Part shown: in pieces, positions 16,168 through 24,290 of the stretch
How the letters are laid out: each line of letters starts with the position of its first letter
Numbering within the stretch: the stretch's first letter is position 1
From: Polyangia bacterium
GTDB lineage: Bacteria; Myxococcota_A; Polyangia; Fen-1088
Length of the DNA stretch: 64,000 nucleotides
Assembly (NCBI GenBank): GCA_036268875.1
Contig: DATATI010000041.1
Span: forward strand, 1-64,000
Direction: 5' to 3'
Position numbers and translations under genes: made by a program
Notes under the pieces: model-generated
Database searches by the model: none
The model's input: only the letters and a program-made list of their open reading frames with translations
Told to the model about the DNA's origin: nothing

Positions 16168-16916
16168 CAGAAGGCCGCCCCCGCTGTGATGGGCAATTCG
16201 GCGCCGTTGATGTAGCCGGCCTCGGCCGACAGCAGGAAGGCGATGGCGCCCACCACCTCGTCCGGCGTGGCGTGGCGGCCGGCCGGGCTTTGCGCCGCCG
16301 CCAGGTCGCGCGCCACCTCCGGAATGTCGTCGAGAAAACGCGTGCCCACCATGCTGGGCGAGACGGCGTTGATGGTCAGCCCGGTGCCGGCGTATTCGCT
16401 GGCCAGCGCCTTCATCAGGCCCAGCTGGGCGTGCTTGACCACGGTGTACATGGACAGAAACCGCGGTGGCACCCCGCGCGTCACGCTGGACAACACGAAG
16501 ACCACCCGGGCCGCCGGCCGCTTGGCCATCTGGGGAGCGAACCGCTGCAGCAAGGTGACGGCGACGCGCACCTGGATGGTGAGATCCGCTTCAAAGCGCG
16601 CCCAGTCGAACTTTGTAAATCGTTCGTAAACCAACTTCAGGGCCGGCAGGTGCACGAACTGCGTCGGGGTCTCGTGCTGGGCGGCGATGCGATCGCCGAG
16701 GGCCGCCGCGGCCGCCGGATCGCCGAAGTCGGCGGCGCAAAGCTGGATGCGTTCGGCCCCGAATTCGCGCTGCAAGGCCTGCAACCGCTCGCCGCCGCCG
16801 CCAGCGCGATGATGGGCCAGCACCAGCGGGGCTTCGGGCCGCGACAGCAGCCGGCGGATGAGGGCCAGGCCCAGATCCGACGAGGCGCCGGTCAGCAGCA
16901 AAGCCTCACGCGCCAT
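16167..16916 (-). CDS. SDR-family oxidoreductase
   Basis: 249 residues. The nucleotide-binding loop is 'LTGASSDLGLALIRRLL' (T-G-x3-x-x-G), then 'LCAADFGDPAAAAALGD', 'VVFVLSSVTRGVPPRF' with the catalytic Ser, and 'YTVVKHAQLGLMKAL' with the Y-x3-K pair. The C-terminus 'GYINGAELPITAGAAF' matches the FabG group. Inside the FkbH operon it most likely reduces a keto group on an ACP-bound chain or small acyl unit using NAD(P)H. It overlaps the MaoC gene by 11 bases and the MBOAT gene by one. Confidence 0.85.
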   Translation of the reverse strand: MAREALLLTGASSDLGLALIRRLLSRPEAPLVLAHHRAGGGGERLQALQREFGAERIQLCAADFGDPAAAAALGDRIAAQHETPTQFVHLPALKLVYERFTKFDWARFEADLTIQVRVAVTLLQRFAPQMAKRPAARVVFVLSSVTRGVPPRFLSMYTVVKHAQLGLMKALASEYAGTGLTINAVSPSMVGTRFLDDIPEVARDLAAAQSPAGRHATPDEVVGAIAFLLSAEAGYINGAELPITAGAAF

Positions 16917-17325
16917 GCAGCCCGACCCGGATCTTGGCCTTGGAGATGGCCTTGCCGTTCTGGTTGACGATGCGCGCCTTCAGCTCGACGCGACGATAGG
17001 CCTCGGTCAGAAACGTCACCTCGCCCGACACGGTCAGGCGGTCGCCGACGAAGACCGGCGCCACGAAGTCGACGTCAAGCCCGTGCAGCAGGGCGAATTT
17101 CCCCGGCAGGTGCATGCCCACCAGCTGCGAGTAGAACGACGACGTCAAAAGCCCGAACACCACCGGCCCGCGAAACCCCGCCGCGCCGGCGTACGCCGCG
17201 TCGACGTGCAGCGGGTTGCGATCGCCCGACAGCGCGGCGAAGACGTTCATCATCTGATCGTCGATCGCGGCGCTGAATTCGTGGCGTAGGCCGACCCGCA
17301 GGTCGTCCCAGCGGTACTGGTTCAT
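16906..17325 (-). CDS. MaoC-like hydratase/dehydratase
   Basis: 139 residues, starting at the ATG whose first four bases (ATGA) overlap the stop of the acyl-carrier gene. It has the hot-dog fold signature 'FAALSGDRNPLHVDAAYA' (D-x4-H motif, with Asp and His as catalytic pair), then 'GFRGPVVFGLLTSSFYSQLV' and 'FVAPVFVGDRLTVSGEVT'. Such enzymes add or remove water across a double bond of an acyl-CoA or acyl-ACP. With the SDR and ACP it would complete a reduction cycle on an acyl chain. A larger frame extending upstream to 17463 is not used because the start would overlap the whole ACP gene. Confidence 0.87.
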   Translation of the reverse strand: MNQYRWDDLRVGLRHEFSAAIDDQMMNVFAALSGDRNPLHVDAAYAGAAGFRGPVVFGLLTSSFYSQLVGMHLPGKFALLHGLDVDFVAPVFVGDRLTVSGEVTFLTEAYRRVELKARIVNQNGKAISKAKIRVGLHGA

Positions 17326-17564
17326 CGGGCGGCGGTCTTGGTGGCGATGAGATCGATCATCTCGCCGACGTCCTTCAGCTCGCTGAGCTCGCCGAGGGCG
17401 AAGCGGATCTTGTAGTGCTTCTGCACGGCGGTGACCAGGTTGACGTGGGCCAGCGAATCCCAACCCTCGACGGTGTTGGCGTTGGATTGCCGGGTCAGGT
17501 TCAGATCCGGCAGGTCCAGGATGTCGCGAAAGATCGGGGTCAGCTCGACTAGATAGTCAGTCAT
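17322..17564 (-). CDS. Acyl carrier protein
   Basis: 80 residues with the phosphopantetheine site 'GWDSLAHVNLVTAVQ', where Ser37 would be modified. The rest follows the four-helix carrier pattern ('FRDILDLPDLNLT', 'YKIRFALGELSELKDVGEMI'). It overlaps FkbH by eight bases and MaoC by four, which implies translational coupling, so it should be the dedicated carrier of this operon. It lacks the strongly acidic helix II of the fatty-acid ACP, in line with a specialised partner. Confidence 0.93.
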   Translation of the reverse strand: MTDYLVELTPIFRDILDLPDLNLTRQSNANTVEGWDSLAHVNLVTAVQKHYKIRFALGELSELKDVGEMIDLIATKTAAR

Positions 17565-19341
17565 CGAAGGTCTCCTTGACCGAGATGTGGCGATTCCGTT
17601 TTTCGTAAGCGGCGATGTTCAAGCTCCAGGCGCGCGGTCCATCGTCGCTGTCGGGCAGCGGTGTGAAGCGCAGCCGATCGTAGTGATCGGCCACCATGGC
17701 GTTCTTCTCCGTCGGGATGTATGTGCCGCGCAGGGTGGTGGCGCCGGCGGTGCGCGCGCGTTCGACCAGCGCGTCCAGCATAGCCAGCTCCATCTCGCGC
17801 TTGAGCACGCGGCAGCTCATCAGCCACAGATCGATGTGCACCACGCTGTCCGCCAGCCGCCCGACCACCACCGACACCAGGCCGTTGTCGCCGAAGCTGT
17901 CGGTCAGCTTGCCGTAAAGCGGGATGTACGCCTGGTCAACCGCGCGGTCTTCGATCTCCGCCAGGGTGAAGCGACGGGTGGTGAGGTTGAACTGGTTCGT
18001 CTTGTTGGTCAGCTGGGCGATGCGATCGAGGTACTGCGAACGAAAGCGGGCGATCTCCGCACGCATCTGCAGCGAAGCGAGGTATTCACCATAGTCGGCG
18101 AACTGCGCCGTCTGCGCCGCCCGCTGGCTGTTGGCGGCGTACTGTTCGGCGCGCTGCAGATCATCGCCGGACAACGCCACCGGTTCGAAGTAGCGGCCCA
18201 TTTCCAGCACGGCGGCAAAGCTGGAGACGTCGTTGCCCACGTCGGGCACCGCCACCATCGGCAGCTGCGCCGCCACCAGCGCGCGCTCGGCCGGGTTGTC
18301 GTCGACGAAGACGAAGCTGTCCACGCCCAGGTTCAGCTCGTTGGCCATGGAAAGAATGTTGTCGGGCTTGGGCGACCAGTTGGCCCGAAACGCCGCGAAG
18401 TGTTCGGGACGGAGCACCGAGTCCGGATGGGCGAGGCCCTGGCGGGCGTTGGCCTCCTCGTTCTTCGAGCACACCGCCAGCAAGACGCCGCGGCTGCGCA
18501 GGGCCAGGCAGTACTCTTGAAACGCCGTGTACGCCTCGGCCTCGGCGGTCTCGCGGCCGATCTTGATGTGGTCGACGCCGTCGTCGCCGATGACCCCGCC
18601 CCACAGCGTGTTGTCGAGATCCAGGACCAGGCACTTGCGGCTTTTGCCGTAGATCGATCGCACCATCGACGCCAGCGAGCGCGCCACGGCCAGGCTGGCC
18701 TCGACCGTGGTGACGATCTTGTAGGCGTGAAAGCGATGGGCGTCGTGAAAGTTCGCCAGGCCCACCTGCGCGGCGATGCCGTTCAGATCCTGAATCAGGA
18801 GCTTGCCGTTGCCGGCCGCCGCGCGGGCGAAGGCCAGATTCACCAAGTTCACGAAGTGCGAGCGCCCGCCCGGGCTGACCGCATCCAGGTTCCCCAGCAA
18901 GCGCGCCGCCGGCGCTTCAAAGTTGTTCTGGATGATCTGGCAGCCCAGCTTTTCTTGCAGCGCGCGCCAGATACCGGCGAAGCGGGCGGCCTCGGCCTCT
19001 GCCGCCGCCTGGGCCTCGGCCGCGGTGGCCGACAGGATCGGGAAGCCCTGCAGGTTTTTTCCGGTGGTGTGGACGTAGACGATCTCCGGGGCGAAGGCGA
19101 TCAACGCCTCGGGCGCCAGGACCGCCTCTTCGTAATAGCGGTTGTAGTCGGACTGGTAGATGGTGGCGCGAAACCCGTCCGCCAGCAGAAGCAGCTCGAG
19201 AAAATCCGCCACCTCGTTGGTGGTTGACCCGCCCAGGACGGCGATGCGAACGTCCTTGAGGCCGCCGGTCTGAAGAAGTTCGCGGCGCAGGCCCTTTCTT
19301 TTCTGCAGCAAGTGTTCGGCCGTGCTTGATTCGAGGTGCAT
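17557..19341 (-). CDS. FkbH-like HAD-IIIC protein (glyceryl-ACP type)
   Basis: 594 residues. An N-terminal half of about 230 residues, which includes an SGNH-like segment ('RIAVLGGSTTNEVADFLELL'), is followed by a HAD phosphatase domain beginning 'CLVLDLDNTLWGGVIGDDG' with Asp241 and Asp243, and by 'LAVCSKNEEANARQGLA' and 'FVFVDDNPAERALVAAQLP'. A GNAT-like C-terminal part includes 'NQFNLTTRRFTLAEIED'. This is the FkbH architecture: such enzymes take 1,3-bisphosphoglycerate, remove a phosphate and load glyceryl onto a carrier protein. It is the first gene of the six-gene operon, next to its carrier. The glyceryl product is family knowledge, not proven here. The alternative is a different small hydroxyacid starter. 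Confidence 0.88.
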   Translation of the reverse strand: MHLESSTAEHLLQKRKGLRRELLQTGGLKDVRIAVLGGSTTNEVADFLELLLLADGFRATIYQSDYNRYYEEAVLAPEALIAFAPEIVYVHTTGKNLQGFPILSATAAEAQAAAEAEAARFAGIWRALQEKLGCQIIQNNFEAPAARLLGNLDAVSPGGRSHFVNLVNLAFARAAAGNGKLLIQDLNGIAAQVGLANFHDAHRFHAYKIVTTVEASLAVARSLASMVRSIYGKSRKCLVLDLDNTLWGGVIGDDGVDHIKIGRETAEAEAYTAFQEYCLALRSRGVLLAVCSKNEEANARQGLAHPDSVLRPEHFAAFRANWSPKPDNILSMANELNLGVDSFVFVDDNPAERALVAAQLPMVAVPDVGNDVSSFAAVLEMGRYFEPVALSGDDLQRAEQYAANSQRAAQTAQFADYGEYLASLQMRAEIARFRSQYLDRIAQLTNKTNQFNLTTRRFTLAEIEDRAVDQAYIPLYGKLTDSFGDNGLVSVVVGRLADSVVHIDLWLMSCRVLKREMELAMLDALVERARTAGATTLRGTYIPTEKNAMVADHYDRLRFTPLPDSDDGPRAWSLNIAAYEKRNRHISVKETFDD

Positions 19342-19431
19342 GCGAAAATCTCGCTTTTTTAAGGGCTGATTTGTCGGAACCCTTTAACGCAAGGAACGCC
19401 ACTGCTAGGCTTTTATTCCCAGGCGGGTCCC

Positions 19432-21504
19432 GTGCGTGAGCTGGCGTTTTTCCCCCTCGTGGCCGTGTTGGCCGTGGTGTTTGGTGGCGGCTGTTCCAGT
19501 CGCCATCCGGCGGCGGTGCAAGTGGATGCCGGCCCTGCTGGCGGCGGCGCCGCCTTTCAGCCGATCCCACCCACGGTCTATGTGGCCAAGGTGAAGAACA
19601 TCCTCGTCGGCCTGGCCCCCAGCGCCGGCGAGGTGGCCGCCGTGCAAGCGGACCCGCAGGCGCTGGGCGATCTGATCGACGGCTGGATGGCGCTGCCGCA
19701 ATACCAGCAGAAGATGATGCGGTTTTTCCAGCTGGCGTTTCAGCAGACCCAGGTGACGGCGAACGATTTTACCGATCAGCTGCGGGCGTATCCAGCCACC
19801 AACCCCAGCGCCACGCCGTGGCTGCTGCAAAACGCCCAGGAAAGCTTCGCCCGCACCATGGTGGCGCTGACCGCGCAGGGCCGGCCGTTCACCGAGGCCA
19901 TGACCACGCGGCAGCTGATGATGACCACCGCGCTGAAAGAGTTCTACGCCTTCCTGGACGAATGGCAGCTGGACAACGACGGCAACATCACCGACCCGTG
20001 GCGCGACGCCAACCGCGCCGTTCCGATCGTCCTGCAAGCGGCGGCCGGGCCGGTGCCCTTCGAGCAATCGATCGATCCGCAAAGCCCGAACTACATGCAC
20101 TGGTACTTCCCGGACATCCTGACCGAAGAGCACACGCCCGAGTGCCAGCAAGACCCGGTCATGCTGGCGCCCAAGGGGCGGTCCCTGCACTACGTCCTGT
20201 GGGGCTCGGTCGACGGGCGCACGATCACCAACGGCGACTACTGCAACGGCTACCCCGGTACGGCGCGCGCGCCCGTGTTCACCACCGCCGACTTCAACGA
20301 CTGGACCATGGTGACGCTGCGGCCGCCGCAGCCGGGCGAGCCGACGACGGTCTTCTACGACCTGCCCAAGCTGCGTGCGGCCAGCGAACTGGTGTTGACC
20401 GTGCCGCGGGTGGGCTTCTTCAGCACGCCGGCGTTCTTCGCCAACTGGCAGACCAACTCCAGCAACCAGATGCGCGTGACCGCCCAGCAGACGCTGATCG
20501 TCGCCACTGGCGCCGCCGTCGGCCTGGACGACGAATCGCAGTCGCCGTCGACGCCGGGCCTGGACGCCGTGCACGCCGGCGTCGGTACCTGCTACGGCTG
20601 CCACCGGACGCTGGATCCGACGCGTTCGATCTTGTCGTCGACCTGGTCGTGGAATTACCACCACCAGACCGACCCGGCGTGGACGGCGCAGCCGGGCCTG
20701 TTCGCGTTTCGCGGCGTGGTGAAGCCGTTGGCCACCGTCGCCGATCTGGGCGATGCGCTGGCGACGCACCCGCTGGTGGCCGGCGCCTGGGTGCAAAAGC
20801 TATGTCTGTACGTCAACTCGGTGGCCGGCGCCGCCGACGATCCCGAATTCAAGCGCCTGGTGACCCTGTTCCACGATTCGAATTTTTCCTGGCCGACGCT
20901 GGTCAAGGCCCTGATGCTGTCGCCGCTGACCACCCACGCTGCGCCCACGCCCACCGCCGATCAAGCGGGCGGCGACGTGGTGGTGGTGGCGCGGCGCGAT
21001 CACCTGTGCGCCGCGCTGAACGCGCGCCTCGGCTTCACCGACGTCTGCGGCCTGGACGCGCGCAGCGTGACCAGCGCGCCGACCACGCTCGCGATGACAG
21101 CGATGGCGGCGATCCCGTCGATCGTGTCGGGGTTGCCGTCGGATGCCTACGGGCGTGGGTCGGTGGCGCCGCTGTTGCCCAACGAGCCGACGGTGTTTTT
21201 TCAAGCCGCCACCCGCAACATCTGCGAGATGGTGGCGGCGCTGGTGGTCGACCCGGCGGATTCCTCGGCGACATCCGCGGGCAAGCACTGGTCCAGCGCC
21301 GAGCCCGACCGCGCCATCGCCGACTTCGTCGGCTCGCTGCTGGCGCTGGCGCCCTCCGATCCGCGGGCCGGGCCGGCCACGGATCTCTTGAAGGCGCACT
21401 ACACCGCGGCGGTGCAGCAGCCGGGCATCACCGCCACCGATGCCTTGCGCTCGACCTTCGCGGTGGCCTGTCAGTCACCGGCGCTGATCTCCGTGGGCCT
21501 ATGA
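19432..21504 (+). CDS. Exported CxxCH (cytochrome c-like) lipoprotein, partner of the DUF1501 protein
   Basis: 690 residues from a GTG. The lipobox 'FGGGC' gives lipid attachment near residue 21. A single haem c-type motif, C-Y-G-C-H (residues 387-391) followed by 'RTLDPTR', lies in a segment of the kind found in DUF1588/1592/1549-type proteins of Planctomycetes and Myxococcota. The N-terminal region ('VYVAKVKNILVGLAPSAGEV', 'YQQKMMRFFQLAFQQ') and the C-terminal region ('RNICEMVAALVVDP') are also typical of this group. It is 13 bp ahead of the DUF1501 gene, and this pairing recurs in those phyla. Its role is not established; an electron-transfer or haem-bound stress role for the exported pair is a guess. 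The gene is divergent from the FkbH operon. Confidence 0.72.
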   Translation: MRELAFFPLVAVLAVVFGGGCSSRHPAAVQVDAGPAGGGAAFQPIPPTVYVAKVKNILVGLAPSAGEVAAVQADPQALGDLIDGWMALPQYQQKMMRFFQLAFQQTQVTANDFTDQLRAYPATNPSATPWLLQNAQESFARTMVALTAQGRPFTEAMTTRQLMMTTALKEFYAFLDEWQLDNDGNITDPWRDANRAVPIVLQAAAGPVPFEQSIDPQSPNYMHWYFPDILTEEHTPECQQDPVMLAPKGRSLHYVLWGSVDGRTITNGDYCNGYPGTARAPVFTTADFNDWTMVTLRPPQPGEPTTVFYDLPKLRAASELVLTVPRVGFFSTPAFFANWQTNSSNQMRVTAQQTLIVATGAAVGLDDESQSPSTPGLDAVHAGVGTCYGCHRTLDPTRSILSSTWSWNYHHQTDPAWTAQPGLFAFRGVVKPLATVADLGDALATHPLVAGAWVQKLCLYVNSVAGAADDPEFKRLVTLFHDSNFSWPTLVKALMLSPLTTHAAPTPTADQAGGDVVVVARRDHLCAALNARLGFTDVCGLDARSVTSAPTTLAMTAMAAIPSIVSGLPSDAYGRGSVAPLLPNEPTVFFQAATRNICEMVAALVVDPADSSATSAGKHWSSAEPDRAIADFVGSLLALAPSDPRAGPATDLLKAHYTAAVQQPGITATDALRSTFAVACQSPALISVGL

Positions 21505-21517
21505 AAAGGCAAACGCG

Positions 21518-22837
21518 ATGATCTCCCGCCGGCAGGCGCTGCTGACGACGTTGTTCGGGGCCGGCGCGGCAGGCCTGCGCGCGCTGGCCACCGGGCTGCC
21601 GCTGTCGTTCCTGCGCGATCCGCGGCGCGCGCTGGCCGCCGCGACGACGTCCGACAGCGGGTGCCCCAGCCCGGACAAGGCGCAGTTCATCATCTTCAGC
21701 ACGTCGGGCGACGGCGATTCCATCAACACCTGCGCGCCCGGCACGTATGAAGACCCGAAGATCGTGCACAGCCCCGATCCCGCGCTTGGCCCGGTGCCCT
21801 TGCAACTCGGCAGTCAGATGGTCACCGCCGCGGCGCCGTGGGCGGCGCTGCCGGCGGACGTTCTTGCCCGTACGGTGTTCTGGCACATCAGCACGGGAAC
21901 GCCGGTACACTCGCAAGAACCTGATGTACTACGCCTGATGGGCGCCACCCAGCCGACGGAGATGCTGCCGTCGCTGCTGGCCCGGCAACTGGCGCCGTGC
22001 CTGGGAACGATTCAATCCACGCCCTTGAGCATCGGCGCCCGCACACCGTCGGAGACCTTGAATTCGGGTGGCACGACGCTGCCGGTGGTGCCGCCGCTGG
22101 CCGTGAGGGCGACGCTGGCCTCGCCGACCGGACCTCTGACGGCGTTGCAACCGCTGCGCGACGCAACCCTGAATCAGCTTTACGATCTCTACAAAAACGG
22201 CGCCAGTCGATCGCAGCAGCGTTACCTGGACGCGCTGATCACCTCGCGCCAGCAGCTGGGCAGCATCAAAAGCGACGTCCTGGACGCGCTGTCGGGCGTG
22301 ACCGACAACGGACCCGACGCGCAGGCGCTGGTGGCGGTGGCTTTGATCCAGATGAAGGTGGCGCCGGTGGTGACCATCCACGTTCCGTTCGGCGGCGACA
22401 ACCACCACGACGCCAACCTGGGGCAAGAGACGGCGCAAACCCAGACCGGCATCGCCACCATCGGGGCGCTGATGCAGCGCCTGCGCGCGCTTGGTCTGCA
22501 AGACCAGGTGACGTTCATGACCTTGAACGTCTTCGGCCGCACGCTGGGCCCGGGCAACGCCGACGGCCGCGCCCACAACGACAACCACCAGGTGTCGCTG
22601 ACCATCGGGCGTCCGTTTCGCGGCGGCGTGGTGGGCGCGGTGGCGCCGGTCGACACCGACTACGGCGCGGTGGCCATCGATTCGCACACCGGCGCGGGCG
22701 GCGCCGGCGGCGATGTGCAGCCGGGCGATTCGCTGGCGGCGTTCGGGCAGACGATGATGGTCGCCGTCGGCGGCGACGCCTCGACGATCAAGTCGCCGGG
22801 CGGCACCGGCAAGGTGGTGAGCGGGGCGCTGGCGTGA
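21518..22837 (+). CDS. DUF1501-family protein with Tat signal
   Basis: 439 residues. The N-terminus 'MISRRQALLTTLFGAGAAGL' carries the twin-arginine pair S-R-R, followed by a hydrophobic stretch to about residue 40, so the folded protein should be exported by Tat. The body has 'QFIIFSTSGDGDSINTCAPG', 'VTIHVPFGGDNHHDANLGQE' and 'FMTLNVFGRTLGPGNADGRA' with 'HNDNHQ', the Asp/His-rich blocks of DUF1501 (alkaline-phosphatase-like fold) proteins. It is 13 bp after its CxxCH partner. The metal-binding-type blocks suggest hydrolase ancestry, but the function of DUF1501 proteins is unknown. Confidence 0.8.
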   Translation: MISRRQALLTTLFGAGAAGLRALATGLPLSFLRDPRRALAAATTSDSGCPSPDKAQFIIFSTSGDGDSINTCAPGTYEDPKIVHSPDPALGPVPLQLGSQMVTAAAPWAALPADVLARTVFWHISTGTPVHSQEPDVLRLMGATQPTEMLPSLLARQLAPCLGTIQSTPLSIGARTPSETLNSGGTTLPVVPPLAVRATLASPTGPLTALQPLRDATLNQLYDLYKNGASRSQQRYLDALITSRQQLGSIKSDVLDALSGVTDNGPDAQALVAVALIQMKVAPVVTIHVPFGGDNHHDANLGQETAQTQTGIATIGALMQRLRALGLQDQVTFMTLNVFGRTLGPGNADGRAHNDNHQVSLTIGRPFRGGVVGAVAPVDTDYGAVAIDSHTGAGGAGGDVQPGDSLAAFGQTMMVAVGGDASTIKSPGGTGKVVSGALA

Positions 22838-22913
22838 GGCGCGCCAGTGACCGCCAGCGGCACCGCCGTTGCGAGGTCGATCGAATCGTGGTGTCGTCAA
22901 CGCGGAGGAAGTG

Positions 22914-23510
22914 GTGAGCGAAAAGACGCCGGCCCTGGTGGAGATCGAAAACTTCGTTCCCCCGTCCTACGCCGACACCCTGGACCAGATCATCTGCAAG
23001 AACCCGGAGTTCTTGTGGCAGTACAACGCCTCGACCAACAACCTCAAGGCGCCGCAGATCATGAACAAGGATCAGAACTCGTACGAGTCCGATCAGTTCG
23101 TGCACGCCCTTTATCAGGAAGGGGCCAAACGCTCGCCATTCTTCGACGTGGTCTTTCCATTCTTCTATTTTCTCGAAGAAAAGACCGGAATCCTGCTGGC
23201 CAGCATCGAACGCATCAAGGCCAACATGCTGATGAAGAAGGACGCCGCCGCCGATCACTACAACACCCCGCACATCGACATCCCGTCGCCGAAGATGAAG
23301 AGCCTGCTTTACTACGTCAAAGACAGCGACGGCGACACGTTCGTTTTCAACGAGACCTTCCAGGAGAAAAAGGCGCTCACGGTGCGCACGCGCATCGCCC
23401 CGCGCAAGGGCAAGGCGGTGATCTTCGATTCAAACATCTGGCACGCCAGCAGCAATCCGCGCCAGAACAACAACCGCATCGTGCTGAACTTCATCTTCCA
23501 GATGAAGTGA
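22914..23510 (+). CDS. 2-oxoglutarate/Fe(II)-dependent oxygenase (prolyl-hydroxylase-like)
   Basis: 198 residues from the second of two adjacent GTG codons, which lies after GGAGGA; the first would be too close. The metal facial triad is His120-x-Asp122 in 'YNTPHIDIPSP' and His177 in 'SNIWHASSNPR', and Arg188 in 'NNNRIVLNF' is placed to bind the 2-oxoglutarate carboxylate. The size and block spacing are those of small soluble members, including those carried by T4-like phages. The target is unknown. It lies 76 bp after the DUF1501 gene on the same strand, so shared transcription is possible but not certain. It converges with an SDR gene. Confidence 0.8.
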   Translation: MSEKTPALVEIENFVPPSYADTLDQIICKNPEFLWQYNASTNNLKAPQIMNKDQNSYESDQFVHALYQEGAKRSPFFDVVFPFFYFLEEKTGILLASIERIKANMLMKKDAAADHYNTPHIDIPSPKMKSLLYYVKDSDGDTFVFNETFQEKKALTVRTRIAPRKGKAVIFDSNIWHASSNPRQNNNRIVLNFIFQMK

Positions 23511-23558
23511 AGGCGATGACGACGGCGCCGTCGTCGCCTTCGAACCGGACGGCGCCGG

Positions 23559-24254
23559 TCACCAGGGTAGAACTTGCCCGTTGGCGTGCCAGAACGTGCC
23601 CGACGTGGTCATGGTCAGCGCGTCCAGCCGATCGATCAGCATGCGCGCCGATTCGTCCGGCCCGACGTTGCCTGCGCCGCCGGTCATGTCGGTGCGCACG
23701 TAGCCGGGGTGCAGGATGGCCACCGCGATGCCGGCCTGGCGCAGGTCGCGGGCCATCGACACGCCCGCGGCGTTCAGCGCCGCCTTGGACATTCGGTAGC
23801 CGTACTCGCCGCCCGACGAGTTGTCGGCGATCGAGCCCATGCGGCTGGTGATAAGCGCGATCTTGCCGCCGGGCGACGTCACCTGCCCGCGCAGCGCCGC
23901 GACCACCCGCAACGGACCGAGGGCGTTCACCTCGAACTGCGCGCGCACGTCGTCGGTGTCGAGGTCGGCCAGGCTGTCCTCGCGCAGGATGCCGGCGCTG
24001 CAGATCAGTTCGTCGAGACCCGCGCCTTCCAGCCGGCGCGCCAGATCGGCCGCCGCGGCGTCGGCGGTGACGTCGACGTCGGCCTCCACCCGGATGCCCA
24101 GCGCCTTCAATTCAGGCGACGAAGTTCGGCAGACAGCGATCACCTGCCGCCCGCGTTGTTTTAACTGCCGGCAAAGCTCGAGGCCGATGCCGCGGTTGCC
24201 GCCCACCACCAGGGCCCGACGCGCTGACGACGATCCGGTTTGTGACGTTGTCAT
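23559..24254 (-). CDS. SDR-family oxidoreductase (C-factor-like)
   Basis: 231 residues with 'ALVVGGNRGIGLELCRQLKQ' for the cofactor loop, 'VDVTADAAAADLARRL', 'LDELICSAGILREDSLAD', 'ALITSRMGSIADNS' with the catalytic Ser and 'YGYRMSKAALNAAG' with Y-x3-K. The closest named relatives by pattern are the CsgA-like short-chain enzymes of myxobacteria and similar 'C-factor' proteins, so a role in lipid or signal breakdown is possible. Near the C-terminus 'HPGYVRTDMTGGAGNVGPDE' is the usual substrate-loop region. It is not in an obvious operon; the next minus-strand gene starts 36 bp ahead. Confidence 0.85.
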   Translation of the reverse strand: MTTSQTGSSSARRALVVGGNRGIGLELCRQLKQRGRQVIAVCRTSSPELKALGIRVEADVDVTADAAAADLARRLEGAGLDELICSAGILREDSLADLDTDDVRAQFEVNALGPLRVVAALRGQVTSPGGKIALITSRMGSIADNSSGGEYGYRMSKAALNAAGVSMARDLRQAGIAVAILHPGYVRTDMTGGAGNVGPDESARMLIDRLDALTMTTSGTFWHANGQVLPW

Positions 24255-24290
24255 CGGCGAAGGCTAACAACGAACCTCGCCGGGCGCCGG

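Noticed and set aside
17587-19227. 546-codon plus-strand frame
   Set aside because: Antisense shadow of the fkbH-like gene; Val/Arg/Gln-rich, no known domain.
13738-19341. A polyketide synthase cluster
   Set aside because: FkbH suggests it, but no ketosynthase, acyltransferase or thioesterase domain is present on either side.
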